Shown here one piece after another: positions 1-6,088 of a stretch of DNA of 6,543 bases; the first letter of the stretch is position 1; every line of letters starts with the position of its first letter. Source of the stretch: Candidatus Desantisbacteria bacterium CG1_02_38_46 (GTDB lineage Bacteria; Desantisbacteria; UBA1551; UBA1559); assembly GCA_001871015.1 (NCBI GenBank), contig MNUO01000105.1:1-6543 (forward strand), written 5' to 3'. The notes under the pieces are model-generated. The model was given only the letters and a program-made list of their open reading frames with translations. It did not search any database and had not been told where the DNA came from. The translations under genes and the position numbers were made by a program.

Positions 1-880
1 CATCGACCAGGCTGGATATGAGTTCGTTAACAGTGTCAATGACTAAATGATGGAGTTTTTCAAGGCCTTCAGATTTTTCAGCGTACATTATGCGGGTTAT
101 CACATCATCTCCATAAGTTACCTGGCGATTATGAGATGCTTTTGTGCCAAGAGTTTTTCGCGTATTCAGGTCAACAAGATTGGCTGCGATTGTGGTGGTT
201 CCAATATCCAGGGATATGCCGTAATTCCTCTTTGAAGTATCTCCTGGTTCTATGAAGACCACTTCTGTAGTTCCATTTCTCTTTCCTAATGTAACAGTGG
301 CCTGCCAGTTGCTCTCTCTCAGGAGTCGCCCCATCTTTTTAACATTGGCAAGTCCTGTCTGTATAATTGGTACATCCACATGTCGTCTTATTTCACGATA
401 CAATCTTTCCAGGTCACTGATGTTATCGTTAAGTGTTGGAGGAGATAATTTAAGAAAGAGCTTCGTAGCAAGTGGTGAGTGGGTGAACGTTTTCCTTTCT
501 TTTATCTCAATATCTTTTCCAATTTTTTCTGCTTTACTGAAAACTCCCGCCATTCTTTCAATTTTTGCCTCTTCAGTCAATATCTGTTCTTTTCTTAACC
601 TCGAGGCTGGCGGAACCTCAACTTCTATATCGCTGTGTATGGTTGAACGGCAGGCAAGCACATAACCTTTTTCTTGTTCCTCCCTGGATATGCGGCCGGT
701 TGGCTCAGAAAGGACATTTCCACTTTTAACTATGACCTTGCATCTGCCACAAACTCCTTCTCCTCCGCAGGAAGAATTTATATAGATTCCTGCACCAGCA
801 GCTGCATCAAGGATGTCAGTTCCTTTTGCCACCCTGATCTTCTTTTCATCAGGATAAAATGTTACTGTGCAATCACTCAT
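1..880 (-). CDS. acsV: RACo, reductive activator of the corrinoid iron-sulfur protein (5' part, cut by window edge)
   Basis: The first 293 residues are present; the frame is open through the left edge, and family members are usually about 600-650 residues, so roughly half is missing. Residues 1 to about 95 form a plant-type [2Fe-2S] ferredoxin domain with ligands C38, C44, C47 and C77 (C-x5-C-x2-C-x29-C, core CGGEGVCGRC). A linker and middle domain follow. From about residue 220 the ASKHA (actin-like) ATPase domain begins with GISLDIGTTT, the phosphate-binding loop. By family knowledge, RACo uses ATP hydrolysis to pass an electron from its [2Fe-2S] cluster to inactive Co(II) CFeSP, returning it to the Co(I) methyl acceptor; it acts in the cytoplasm. 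The start is the ATG at 880, which overlaps the end of the upstream gene by 8 nt, with GGAG 9 nt upstream. That overlap points to translational coupling. Related ferredoxin-ASKHA activators serve O-demethylase corrinoid proteins, but the acs context favours AcsV. Confidence 0.93.
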   Translation of the reverse strand, partial: MSDCTVTFYPDEKKIRVAKGTDILDAAAGAGIYINSSCGGEGVCGRCKVIVKSGNVLSEPTGRISREEQEKGYVLACRSTIHSDIEVEVPPASRLRKEQILTEEAKIERMAGVFSKAEKIGKDIEIKERKTFTHSPLATKLFLKLSPPTLNDNISDLERLYREIRRHVDVPIIQTGLANVKKMGRLLRESNWQATVTLGKRNGTTEVVFIEPGDTSKRNYGISLDIGTTTIAANLVDLNTRKTLGTKASHNRQVTYGDDVITRIMYAEKSEGLEKLHHLVIDTVNELISSLVD

Positions 881-1475
881 AATCCTTTTCTCCCGGTTTA
901 GTTACAAGTTCCTTAACTAATTCTTCACAGGCCACCGCAATACCTTCTGTTGAGAGATAATCTGAGATACTTGAATCAAAGAGGACTTTGCAATCAGGTG
1001 GAAATTCTTCATCGCCAGGATATAGAATAAAAGTTACCAGAACTTTAGGAAAAACTTGAAATGTCAATGCAAAATTACCATATTCTGCTTTTATTCCTCC
1101 AAAAGATTTGCCAGCTTCCATAAATACTTCAGGGTTATTGCCAAATGTTTTCAACAATGGTTTGTGTACCCTTGCTTCAAAAACTGAATAATACATATTT
1201 CCACCAGGAACAAGTCTAAAATCTATCAATTTTCCAGTTAAAAGGGTTGTCTTACTTGTGATTATGTAGTGGAGAATTAAATTTTTTTGATTGTCTGTTA
1301 ATTTAACATCAGGAGAAGTAATTTCTACTTCTGGTAAATGGATTATATAATCAGAATTCAAATATCGGACTATTATTGTTTTTTCATCTTTTAAAATTGC
1401 TCCACTTTTTTGGCAGGCCTCTTTTACATCTATTTTTTTAAATTCTTCAATAGTCAATTCAAGCGATTCTTTCAT
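873..1475 (-). CDS. DUF3786-like protein of the acs operon
   Basis: A 200-residue soluble protein with no signal peptide or membrane segment. I assign it to the DUF3786 family from memory of its pattern: a PGG turn at 90-92, a SFGG motif at 124-127, GDEEFP at 154-159, then LFDSS at 165-169 and a YLSTE helix start at 173-177. The biochemical function is unknown to me. It has only three cysteines (21, 162, 183), too scattered for an obvious iron-sulfur site, while the acidic GDEEFP stretch and following LFD are its most motif-like part. It starts 7 nt after the acsE stop with no clear Shine-Dalgarno site before the ATG, and it overlaps acsV by 8 nt. It is therefore probably translated by coupling to acsE. 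Position between the methyltransferase and the CFeSP activator suggests a role in corrinoid protein maturation, activation or regulation; that is inference only. Confidence 0.82.
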   Translation of the reverse strand: MKESLELTIEEFKKIDVKEACQKSGAILKDEKTIIVRYLNSDYIIHLPEVEITSPDVKLTDNQKNLILHYIITSKTTLLTGKLIDFRLVPGGNMYYSVFEARVHKPLLKTFGNNPEVFMEAGKSFGGIKAEYGNFALTFQVFPKVLVTFILYPGDEEFPPDCKVLFDSSISDYLSTEGIAVACEELVKELVTKPGEKDYE

Positions 1476-1482
1476 TTTATTA

Positions 1483-2385
1483 TCACAATTTGAGCCAGGA
1501 GTGGGAGTAAAGAGAGTGACCTAACAGAACCTTTGTGGTCTTCAGATAATTTATCTCTTCCTCGCTCAAGTTACCCCCCTTCGAAACGGGTTCCTTTCCA
1601 TCCACTACATCCCAGACTAATTTCTTCAAATTTTCCCCACCCACCTTCGGCGGGTACCCGCCTTTTGCTATCTGAATCAGTTCTTTATCGAATGCATCAA
1701 CTATTGCTGAGGACATTCCATATTTTTCGAGTATCATCAGATATGTCCGGTTTAGAATTGGGCGCAATTCAGAAGGTGCTCCATTTGAGACATTGGAGAG
1801 TCCACAGGTTGCTCTGCATCCTGGTAAAATGTCTTTGAACATTGTCATAAATTCTGTGCATCCCCTGACCTGGTCCTGCTGAGATGATACAGGAAGTACA
1901 ATTGGGTCAATCCAGATATCTTCACTTGGAATTCCAGATTCTGCAGCTCTGGTTGTCAATTCTACTGCAAGTGCTGCTCTTTCATTGGCGTCTCTGGGTA
2001 TACCTTCAGAACCCAAAAGTAAACCAACAAATCCAGCATTGTATTTCTTTGCAAGTGGAAGCAGAGCATTCATTACTTCGGGTTTACAGGAGATGGAATT
2101 GATAATTGCTTTACCCTTGTGAACCTTGAGTCCTGCCTCTATTGCCTCGATATTTGTAGTATCCAGAAAAAGAGGTAAATCTGCTACTTCCTGGACTGTT
2201 TTCACCAGCCACTGCATTGTTTCAGGTCCCTGTTTTCTCGCAGGTCCCATATTTATGTCTATATAATCCATCCCTCTCTCCTTCTCCTTTATTGCCATTT
2301 CCTGAACAGGTTTCGCTTCCCGGTTCTTTATTGCAGGACCAAGCACGCTTGACATTACATTTAAATTTTCTCCAACAAGAATCAT
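1483..2385 (-). CDS. acsE: 5-methyltetrahydrofolate:corrinoid iron-sulfur protein methyltransferase (MeTr)
   Basis: This cytoplasmic enzyme transfers the methyl group of CH3-H4folate to Co(I) of CFeSP, linking the methyl and carbonyl branches of the Wood-Ljungdahl pathway. The protein is a pterin-binding TIM barrel of the MeTr/DHPS fold. Visible conserved elements are DINMGPA (43-49), LDTTN with D75, IINS with N96, WIDPIVLP with D160, and GLSNVS with N198, the position matching the Asn that assists N5 protonation in the Moorella enzyme (N199 there). At 300 residues it is longer than the classical enzyme (about 262); the extra length is a segment at about 238-283, before the terminal helix (VLLGHSLYSHSWLKL). 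The ATG at 2385 is preceded by AGGAGG with a 6-nt spacer. It lies between acsC and the DUF3786 gene. MetH-like or mtgA-type methyltransferases share the fold, but the neighbours settle the assignment. Confidence 0.96.
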   Translation of the reverse strand: MILVGENLNVMSSVLGPAIKNREAKPVQEMAIKEKERGMDYIDINMGPARKQGPETMQWLVKTVQEVADLPLFLDTTNIEAIEAGLKVHKGKAIINSISCKPEVMNALLPLAKKYNAGFVGLLLGSEGIPRDANERAALAVELTTRAAESGIPSEDIWIDPIVLPVSSQQDQVRGCTEFMTMFKDILPGCRATCGLSNVSNGAPSELRPILNRTYLMILEKYGMSSAIVDAFDKELIQIAKGGYPPKVGGENLKKLVWDVVDGKEPVSKGGNLSEEEINYLKTTKVLLGHSLYSHSWLKL

Positions 2386-2391
2386 TTTCCC

Positions 2392-2397
2392 CCTCCT
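2392..2397 (-). promoter_or_regulatory. Shine-Dalgarno site of acsE, abutting a palindrome
   Basis: AGGAGG on the minus strand, 6 nt before the acsE ATG. Only 2 nt separate it from the end of the inverted repeat at 2400-2467, so a hairpin in the transcript would stand directly upstream of the ribosome binding site and could influence acsE translation (inference). Confidence 0.75.
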
Positions 2398-2399
2398 AT

Positions 2400-2467
2400 G
2401 GTGTCAGGTCTTGACATGTAACTCAGGACTTTAGTCCTGACACCTCAAAATGTCAAGACCTGACACC
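2400..2467. repeat. Nested inverted repeat between acsC and acsE
   Basis: The outer arms are a perfect 18-bp inverted repeat, 2400-2417 (GGTGTCAGGTCTTGACAT) and 2450-2467. Inside lies a second perfect palindrome, TCAGGACT at 2423-2430 and its complement at 2433-2440. The core TCAGGWCT therefore occurs four times in 60 nt, twice on each strand (2404, 2423, 2433, 2456). On the minus strand a related 14-nt unit also appears as a direct repeat (2433-2446 and 2456-2469, 13 of 14 identical). The outer arm encodes the last four AcsC residues (GVRS) and the TGA. There is no U tract after either stem, so it does not look like an intrinsic terminator. It resembles a REP- or MITE-like dispersed palindromic element, or an RNA-processing or stability hairpin. 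Confidence 0.88.
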
Positions 2468-3805
2468 TCTTTCTCTTAAAAACACGGGAATATGAGCGGC
2501 TTCACGAGGGCCGATTATTATTTCCCACCCCTGTAGTTCTTCTTCCAGTTCGCCAGAAATTCTTGCAACCGCACCAGGAATGATAAGTTTTTTGTGTTTT
2601 ACTTTATCGGTAATTCCAGATTTCTTTACAAGTGCTGCAATTGTCTCCGCTACAAATTTATCAGCAGCCCATGCCGTGAGAACTGAAAGTCCTTCTGCAT
2701 CCTGCACCAGTAACCATGCCGGAACTCTGCTTGATTCTATTTCGCCTGAAACAATGAAATATGTTAGTGAAAAGTTTGTTGTGACAAGTAATGGTGAATT
2801 TTCATCGGGCCTACCTATCTCATATATTCCTTCCTTAGTAGCCATAGGTCTTTGAGGATCAGTGAAGATGTTCATTCTTGTTATGAGAAGAGGGAAGAGG
2901 CTTTCTCCATAAAAATCTGAAAGCACAATAATCCCAGCATATTTTGCAATTAAAGTTGATGCAATAAGTGTTTCTTTCATCGGGTCTTCTGTCATTTCAC
3001 AGGGAAATGCAATTGTTGGAAATCCAAGCGGGCGAAATTTATTCAGAAGGGGTGCTCTCCTTATAATTATTTGATCCTCTAAGACATTGCGAAGGTTTCT
3101 TGTACCCGAATCAAGAACCAGGTCCTTCAGTCCGCCACCTTCTAATTTCTGGGTGAGTTCTACTAGTGTATCAAGATTTTTGCCATACACTGTTAGGGGG
3201 CAGGAACTCTCCTTTGCAATCTTTGCCATAGCGTCGGCATTTTCTTTATTGGCAGCGCATATCAATGGTTTGAGGTCCTGGCAGGCTTTTACTCCAGCAG
3301 CCATAACCTCTGGATTATTGCTCATCAGTACAATTCCAGCTTTGATTTTTCCTTTCACTTTGTTGACAATGGCTTCAAATTTAGCCGGGTCCGCTGAGGT
3401 ATCCTTTATTGCTATGAGGTTAGGTTTGAGAATAAGTCCGACTCTTTCGTATTGAAGTTCGTTGAATTTTTTAATTCTTTCCTGTATCTGTGCATCATCC
3501 ATTTCACTGGTAATTAGGATTGCAATGCCAGGTGGATTGACAAAGGTTTTCTCATGGCGAAACATAACTGTTTCTCCACCAATTTTAAGAGCATTATCTC
3601 CTGCTCCAATGGTAATAGGTCGAATCGGAGGAGCAGATGCCTCAGCAAGTTCAGCCTTCGCTTCATCAGTTACAAAAGGACAGGCATCCAGTTCAGCTTT
3701 TCCACCAGCAAGTTGCATGGCAAATGCAAGGCAGGTCGGTACTCCACACTTTCCACAGTTTGTCTTCGGTAACTTCTTATAAATCTCAATTCCTGTCAAA
3801 GCCAT
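2453..3805 (-). CDS. acsC: Corrinoid iron-sulfur protein, large (gamma) subunit
   Basis: The 450-residue cytoplasmic protein carries methyl groups on a cobamide between MeTr and acetyl-CoA synthase. The N-terminal domain holds the low-potential [4Fe-4S] cluster site, C17, C20, C25 and C42 (NCGKCGVPTC motif), which feeds electrons to cobalt. A TIM-barrel domain spans roughly 60-325 (for example LKDLVLDSGTRN at 226-237). The C-terminal cobamide-binding domain starts near TTNFSLTYF (342-350) and includes LLVQDAEGLSVLTAWAADKF (365-384), LIIPGAVARISG (407-418) and IIGPREA (430-436). Length matches the family (about 445). The ATG at 3805 has GGAGGT 5 nt upstream. The last four residues and stop come from a palindromic repeat, so the natural C-terminus may have been replaced. 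Its obligatory partner AcsD is not encoded beside it. The archaeal homologue is CdhE, but the rest of the operon is bacterial. Confidence 0.97.
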   Translation of the reverse strand: MALTGIEIYKKLPKTNCGKCGVPTCLAFAMQLAGGKAELDACPFVTDEAKAELAEASAPPIRPITIGAGDNALKIGGETVMFRHEKTFVNPPGIAILITSEMDDAQIQERIKKFNELQYERVGLILKPNLIAIKDTSADPAKFEAIVNKVKGKIKAGIVLMSNNPEVMAAGVKACQDLKPLICAANKENADAMAKIAKESSCPLTVYGKNLDTLVELTQKLEGGGLKDLVLDSGTRNLRNVLEDQIIIRRAPLLNKFRPLGFPTIAFPCEMTEDPMKETLIASTLIAKYAGIIVLSDFYGESLFPLLITRMNIFTDPQRPMATKEGIYEIGRPDENSPLLVTTNFSLTYFIVSGEIESSRVPAWLLVQDAEGLSVLTAWAADKFVAETIAALVKKSGITDKVKHKKLIIPGAVARISGELEEELQGWEIIIGPREAAHIPVFLRERGVRS

Positions 3806-3810
3806 TCTCT

Positions 3811-3816
3811 ACCTCC
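3811..3816 (-). promoter_or_regulatory. Shine-Dalgarno site of acsC
   Basis: GGAGGT on the minus strand, 5 nt before the acsC ATG. This strong site supports the chosen start and allows independent initiation after the 65-nt gap that follows acsB. Confidence 0.75.
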
Positions 3817-3827
3817 AGTCTAAAAAT

Positions 3828-3866
3828 AGGGACAGCGACCATTAAAAAGTAAGAACCTGCGTCCCC
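3828..3866. repeat. Imperfect palindrome in the acsB-acsC spacer
   Basis: The segment begins with GGGACAGC on the plus strand and ends with GCGTCCCC. In a minus-strand transcript GGGAC-GC can pair with GC-U-GUCCC, a 7-bp stem with one bulged U and a loop of about 24 nt that is rich in A and U. The next bases, UAUUUUUAG, contain a short U run. It could be a decayed REP-like element or a weak attenuator between acsB and acsC. The long loop and short stem argue against an efficient terminator. Confidence 0.5.
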
Positions 3867-3870
3867 TTTT

Positions 3871-6075
3871 CTAAAGTATTGGTTCCATTTCTAATGCTGG
3901 ATGTTTCTTTTCCTGCAGAAATGGAAGGATTTCTTCCTCTGTTGCTCCTATTGTCTCATCCGCAATTCTATCCAGGAGATCTGGAATTCCTATTTCCTCT
4001 GCACGCTTCTTAAATCTCTCTCCTATCTCTTCTTTGAGCATCCTTGGCATCCATACTATTCTTTTTATTCCTCCATCACCAACAATAAATTTTCTCTGGC
4101 AAATATTATATTTAGAGTGTCCTACAAATCCAGGAGTTGAAAGCCCTCCACCAATTGTTCCGGCAAGAGTTGTAAATTTCATTCCGCACGGAGTCATTCT
4201 ATCATATTCGCGATTTACCGTCATCACACCATTACAAAGAGGAAGAACAACGCATATACATTCACAGCATCCACAGGTTGTCATAGGGTCATGAACAACA
4301 CTATAAAAATTATAGTGGTCTATTTTGCCACGAGAAGCTTTATAGATAAATTCATTGACTCCTTTCCACTGTCCAAGTTTTGGGTCTATTGCTTGTCCTT
4401 TTTCAACTGGTTGGTTTGGACCTGTTGGATTAATTTCATTGGATGCTTTGCAATCCATCCAGTTATATGCTCCACAAAGCCCGGTCCTTTCAGGGCTTAC
4501 CATACAGACATGTGAGGGAGCAAAACTCTGACAAAGCGTACAGGAATAGTAAGTTTCTATTGTTTCATCTGTCATACCTTCAATTCTTGCATCCCTTTTT
4601 CTATATACACCTCTTGCTTTTTCAAGAATTTCCTTAACTTTATCTTCTTCTGTATAAATTTTTATTTGCACCTTATCAAATATTCTTCCAAAATCCTGGT
4701 GATACTTAGCATGAATTATTGAGCCAATGTGCTTTAATCTGAATCCTTTTTCTTTTGCCTGCTTGCCGATTCTAAGCCAGGCGATATCCCTCTGTCCTAT
4801 ATGCATTACACCCTGTGCATAATTTATGAGATGGTGTATCTGGCGTTCGAGTATTGGTTCAAAATCCTCCTGCATTTCTCTTCCTGCAACCTCGGCTAAA
4901 ATAGCGAGTGGAAGTTGTGCTCCTTCAGGAATATTATCTAAGTCAGGACCAATTACCTCTATTTTTCCATCCTCAACTTCATCCATTGGTTTCATTGTTG
5001 TCCATTCACAAACATGCGTTACACCGCCGCGGAATTCTGCATAGAGTTCTTCTTTCCTGATTCTTTCTCCTTCAAAAGCAGGCCCATATGCGACAGGAAC
5101 CGGAACTTCTGCAGTTGTTACTTTCAATCCCCTGACCTCAATTGACTTCGCAACAATCTGGTCATGGGGGACATTAGAAACTACATGTTCGTATGTGCAA
5201 ATACCTGTTGGAAGTACTTGTGGAATTGCTGTATCTGCAATTGTTGGAAAGCCCCAGTTAATTGCACCAGCAGCATTTGCGTACCATTCTTCGTTCACAT
5301 ATCCCAGTGCCATAACAAATGCAAAAATCCTATCTTTATTATATATTAATATTTTTCTGTATTCCCCGGGTTTGATGCCACCAAAGGACATTGCAGCTCT
5401 TGTAGCAAATCCGATTGCAAATACTGCTGCTGAAATATCAGGACCAAAAGACACTAATCTTGTTGGCCAGCCAATCTGAACTTTTGCTTCAACGAGTTGC
5501 TGGGAAAATTTCTTCCCGTTGTGTTCAGCACACATAAATACATAGAGGTTTTTCTCCTGAAGTTCCTGTGCAATCTTTGCAGCAATCTGTGCATCAGGAG
5601 CAGCACCAGCTATTGCGGCGAAACCAGGAGCTGTGCCATCAACGAATTCTATGCCTCTTTTTCTCATAATCACATCGTCAGCTGCACCAAGCCATATATT
5701 GCCATCAAGAGGATCTTCCTGCTTTGTATAGAATTTAGGTTCTTCAAGATATCGAATTCCCTCAATAATTTCTTCTGCAAATAGAGTTGTCATACCAGCG
5801 TCAAGTGCTGGTGCCAGATAGGGTAGGGGATGGTTCTCCCGGACAAAAGAAGGAAGAAGTTCCCTGCATTTTTTCAAAACTACTTCTACATCAGTTAAAG
5901 TTTTTACCGGTATTCCGAGGATTCCGTAGATTATAGGAAGGTAATAAGCAGTGTTCGGAAAACCTATTTCCTGATTTGGACCGAATTTATCTACAGCCTC
6001 CTTGAATTTTTTCTCTGCCCTCTCAACAATTTTGTGTGCTCCTCTTATTGCTGCTGAAGCAATTATTTTTGACAT
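3871..6075 (-). CDS. acsB: Acetyl-CoA synthase (ACS, alpha subunit of CODH/ACS)
   Basis: The enzyme condenses CO, the methyl group of CFeSP and CoA into acetyl-CoA. At 734 residues it matches the bacterial enzyme (729 in Moorella). By homology the N-terminal domain (about 1-315) contacts CODH and carries the CO tunnel, the middle domain spans about 316-505, and the C-terminal domain holds the A-cluster. The [4Fe-4S] ligands are C512, C515, C524 and C534, with C515 also bridging to the proximal nickel. The C601-G602-C603 motif binds the distal nickel. F518 sits where the Moorella A-cluster phenylalanine (F512) lies. Further conserved blocks are TLAGTIGGG (636-644) and IADETIG (704-710). The loop after the CGC motif is unusually cysteine-rich (C604, C606, C608). 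The ATG at 6075 has AAAGGAG 6 nt upstream and follows the CODH stop by 13 nt, so the two subunits are co-translated. Archaeal CdhC lacks the N-terminal domain, so this is the bacterial type. Confidence 0.98.
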   Translation of the reverse strand: MSKIIASAAIRGAHKIVERAEKKFKEAVDKFGPNQEIGFPNTAYYLPIIYGILGIPVKTLTDVEVVLKKCRELLPSFVRENHPLPYLAPALDAGMTTLFAEEIIEGIRYLEEPKFYTKQEDPLDGNIWLGAADDVIMRKRGIEFVDGTAPGFAAIAGAAPDAQIAAKIAQELQEKNLYVFMCAEHNGKKFSQQLVEAKVQIGWPTRLVSFGPDISAAVFAIGFATRAAMSFGGIKPGEYRKILIYNKDRIFAFVMALGYVNEEWYANAAGAINWGFPTIADTAIPQVLPTGICTYEHVVSNVPHDQIVAKSIEVRGLKVTTAEVPVPVAYGPAFEGERIRKEELYAEFRGGVTHVCEWTTMKPMDEVEDGKIEVIGPDLDNIPEGAQLPLAILAEVAGREMQEDFEPILERQIHHLINYAQGVMHIGQRDIAWLRIGKQAKEKGFRLKHIGSIIHAKYHQDFGRIFDKVQIKIYTEEDKVKEILEKARGVYRKRDARIEGMTDETIETYYSCTLCQSFAPSHVCMVSPERTGLCGAYNWMDCKASNEINPTGPNQPVEKGQAIDPKLGQWKGVNEFIYKASRGKIDHYNFYSVVHDPMTTCGCCECICVVLPLCNGVMTVNREYDRMTPCGMKFTTLAGTIGGGLSTPGFVGHSKYNICQRKFIVGDGGIKRIVWMPRMLKEEIGERFKKRAEEIGIPDLLDRIADETIGATEEEILPFLQEKKHPALEMEPIL

Positions 6076-6081
6076 TATTCA

Positions 6082-6088
6082 CTCCTTT
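6082..6088 (-). promoter_or_regulatory. Shine-Dalgarno site of acsB
   Basis: AAAGGAG on the minus strand lies directly after the TAG of the CODH gene and 6 nt before the acsB ATG. This arrangement suits handover of ribosomes between the two complex-forming subunits. Confidence 0.75.

Noticed and set aside
252-665. Plus-strand ORF of 137 codons
   Set aside because: It lies wholly inside acsV on the opposite strand, has a composition typical of an antisense frame (Ser/Leu-rich), and shows no recognisable domain.
2386-2452. Cobalamin riboswitch or promoter in the acsC-acsE spacer
   Set aside because: The 67-nt gap is almost filled by the palindrome and the ribosome binding site, which is far too short for a B12 riboswitch, and no convincing -35/-10 pair is visible.
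2400-2467. Intrinsic terminator after acsC
   Set aside because: The stems are strong, but no U tract follows on either strand, and acsE continues immediately with its own Shine-Dalgarno site.
2400-2469. CRISPR-like array
   Set aside because: The repeated core is only 8-14 nt, alternates in orientation and has no regular spacers, so it is a palindromic element.
3087-3782. Several plus-strand ORFs opposite acsC
   Set aside because: They overlap one another and the well-conserved acsC frame; they are antisense shadows.
5195-5784. Plus-strand ORFs opposite acsB
   Set aside because: Antisense frames of a fully conserved ACS gene with no family resemblance.
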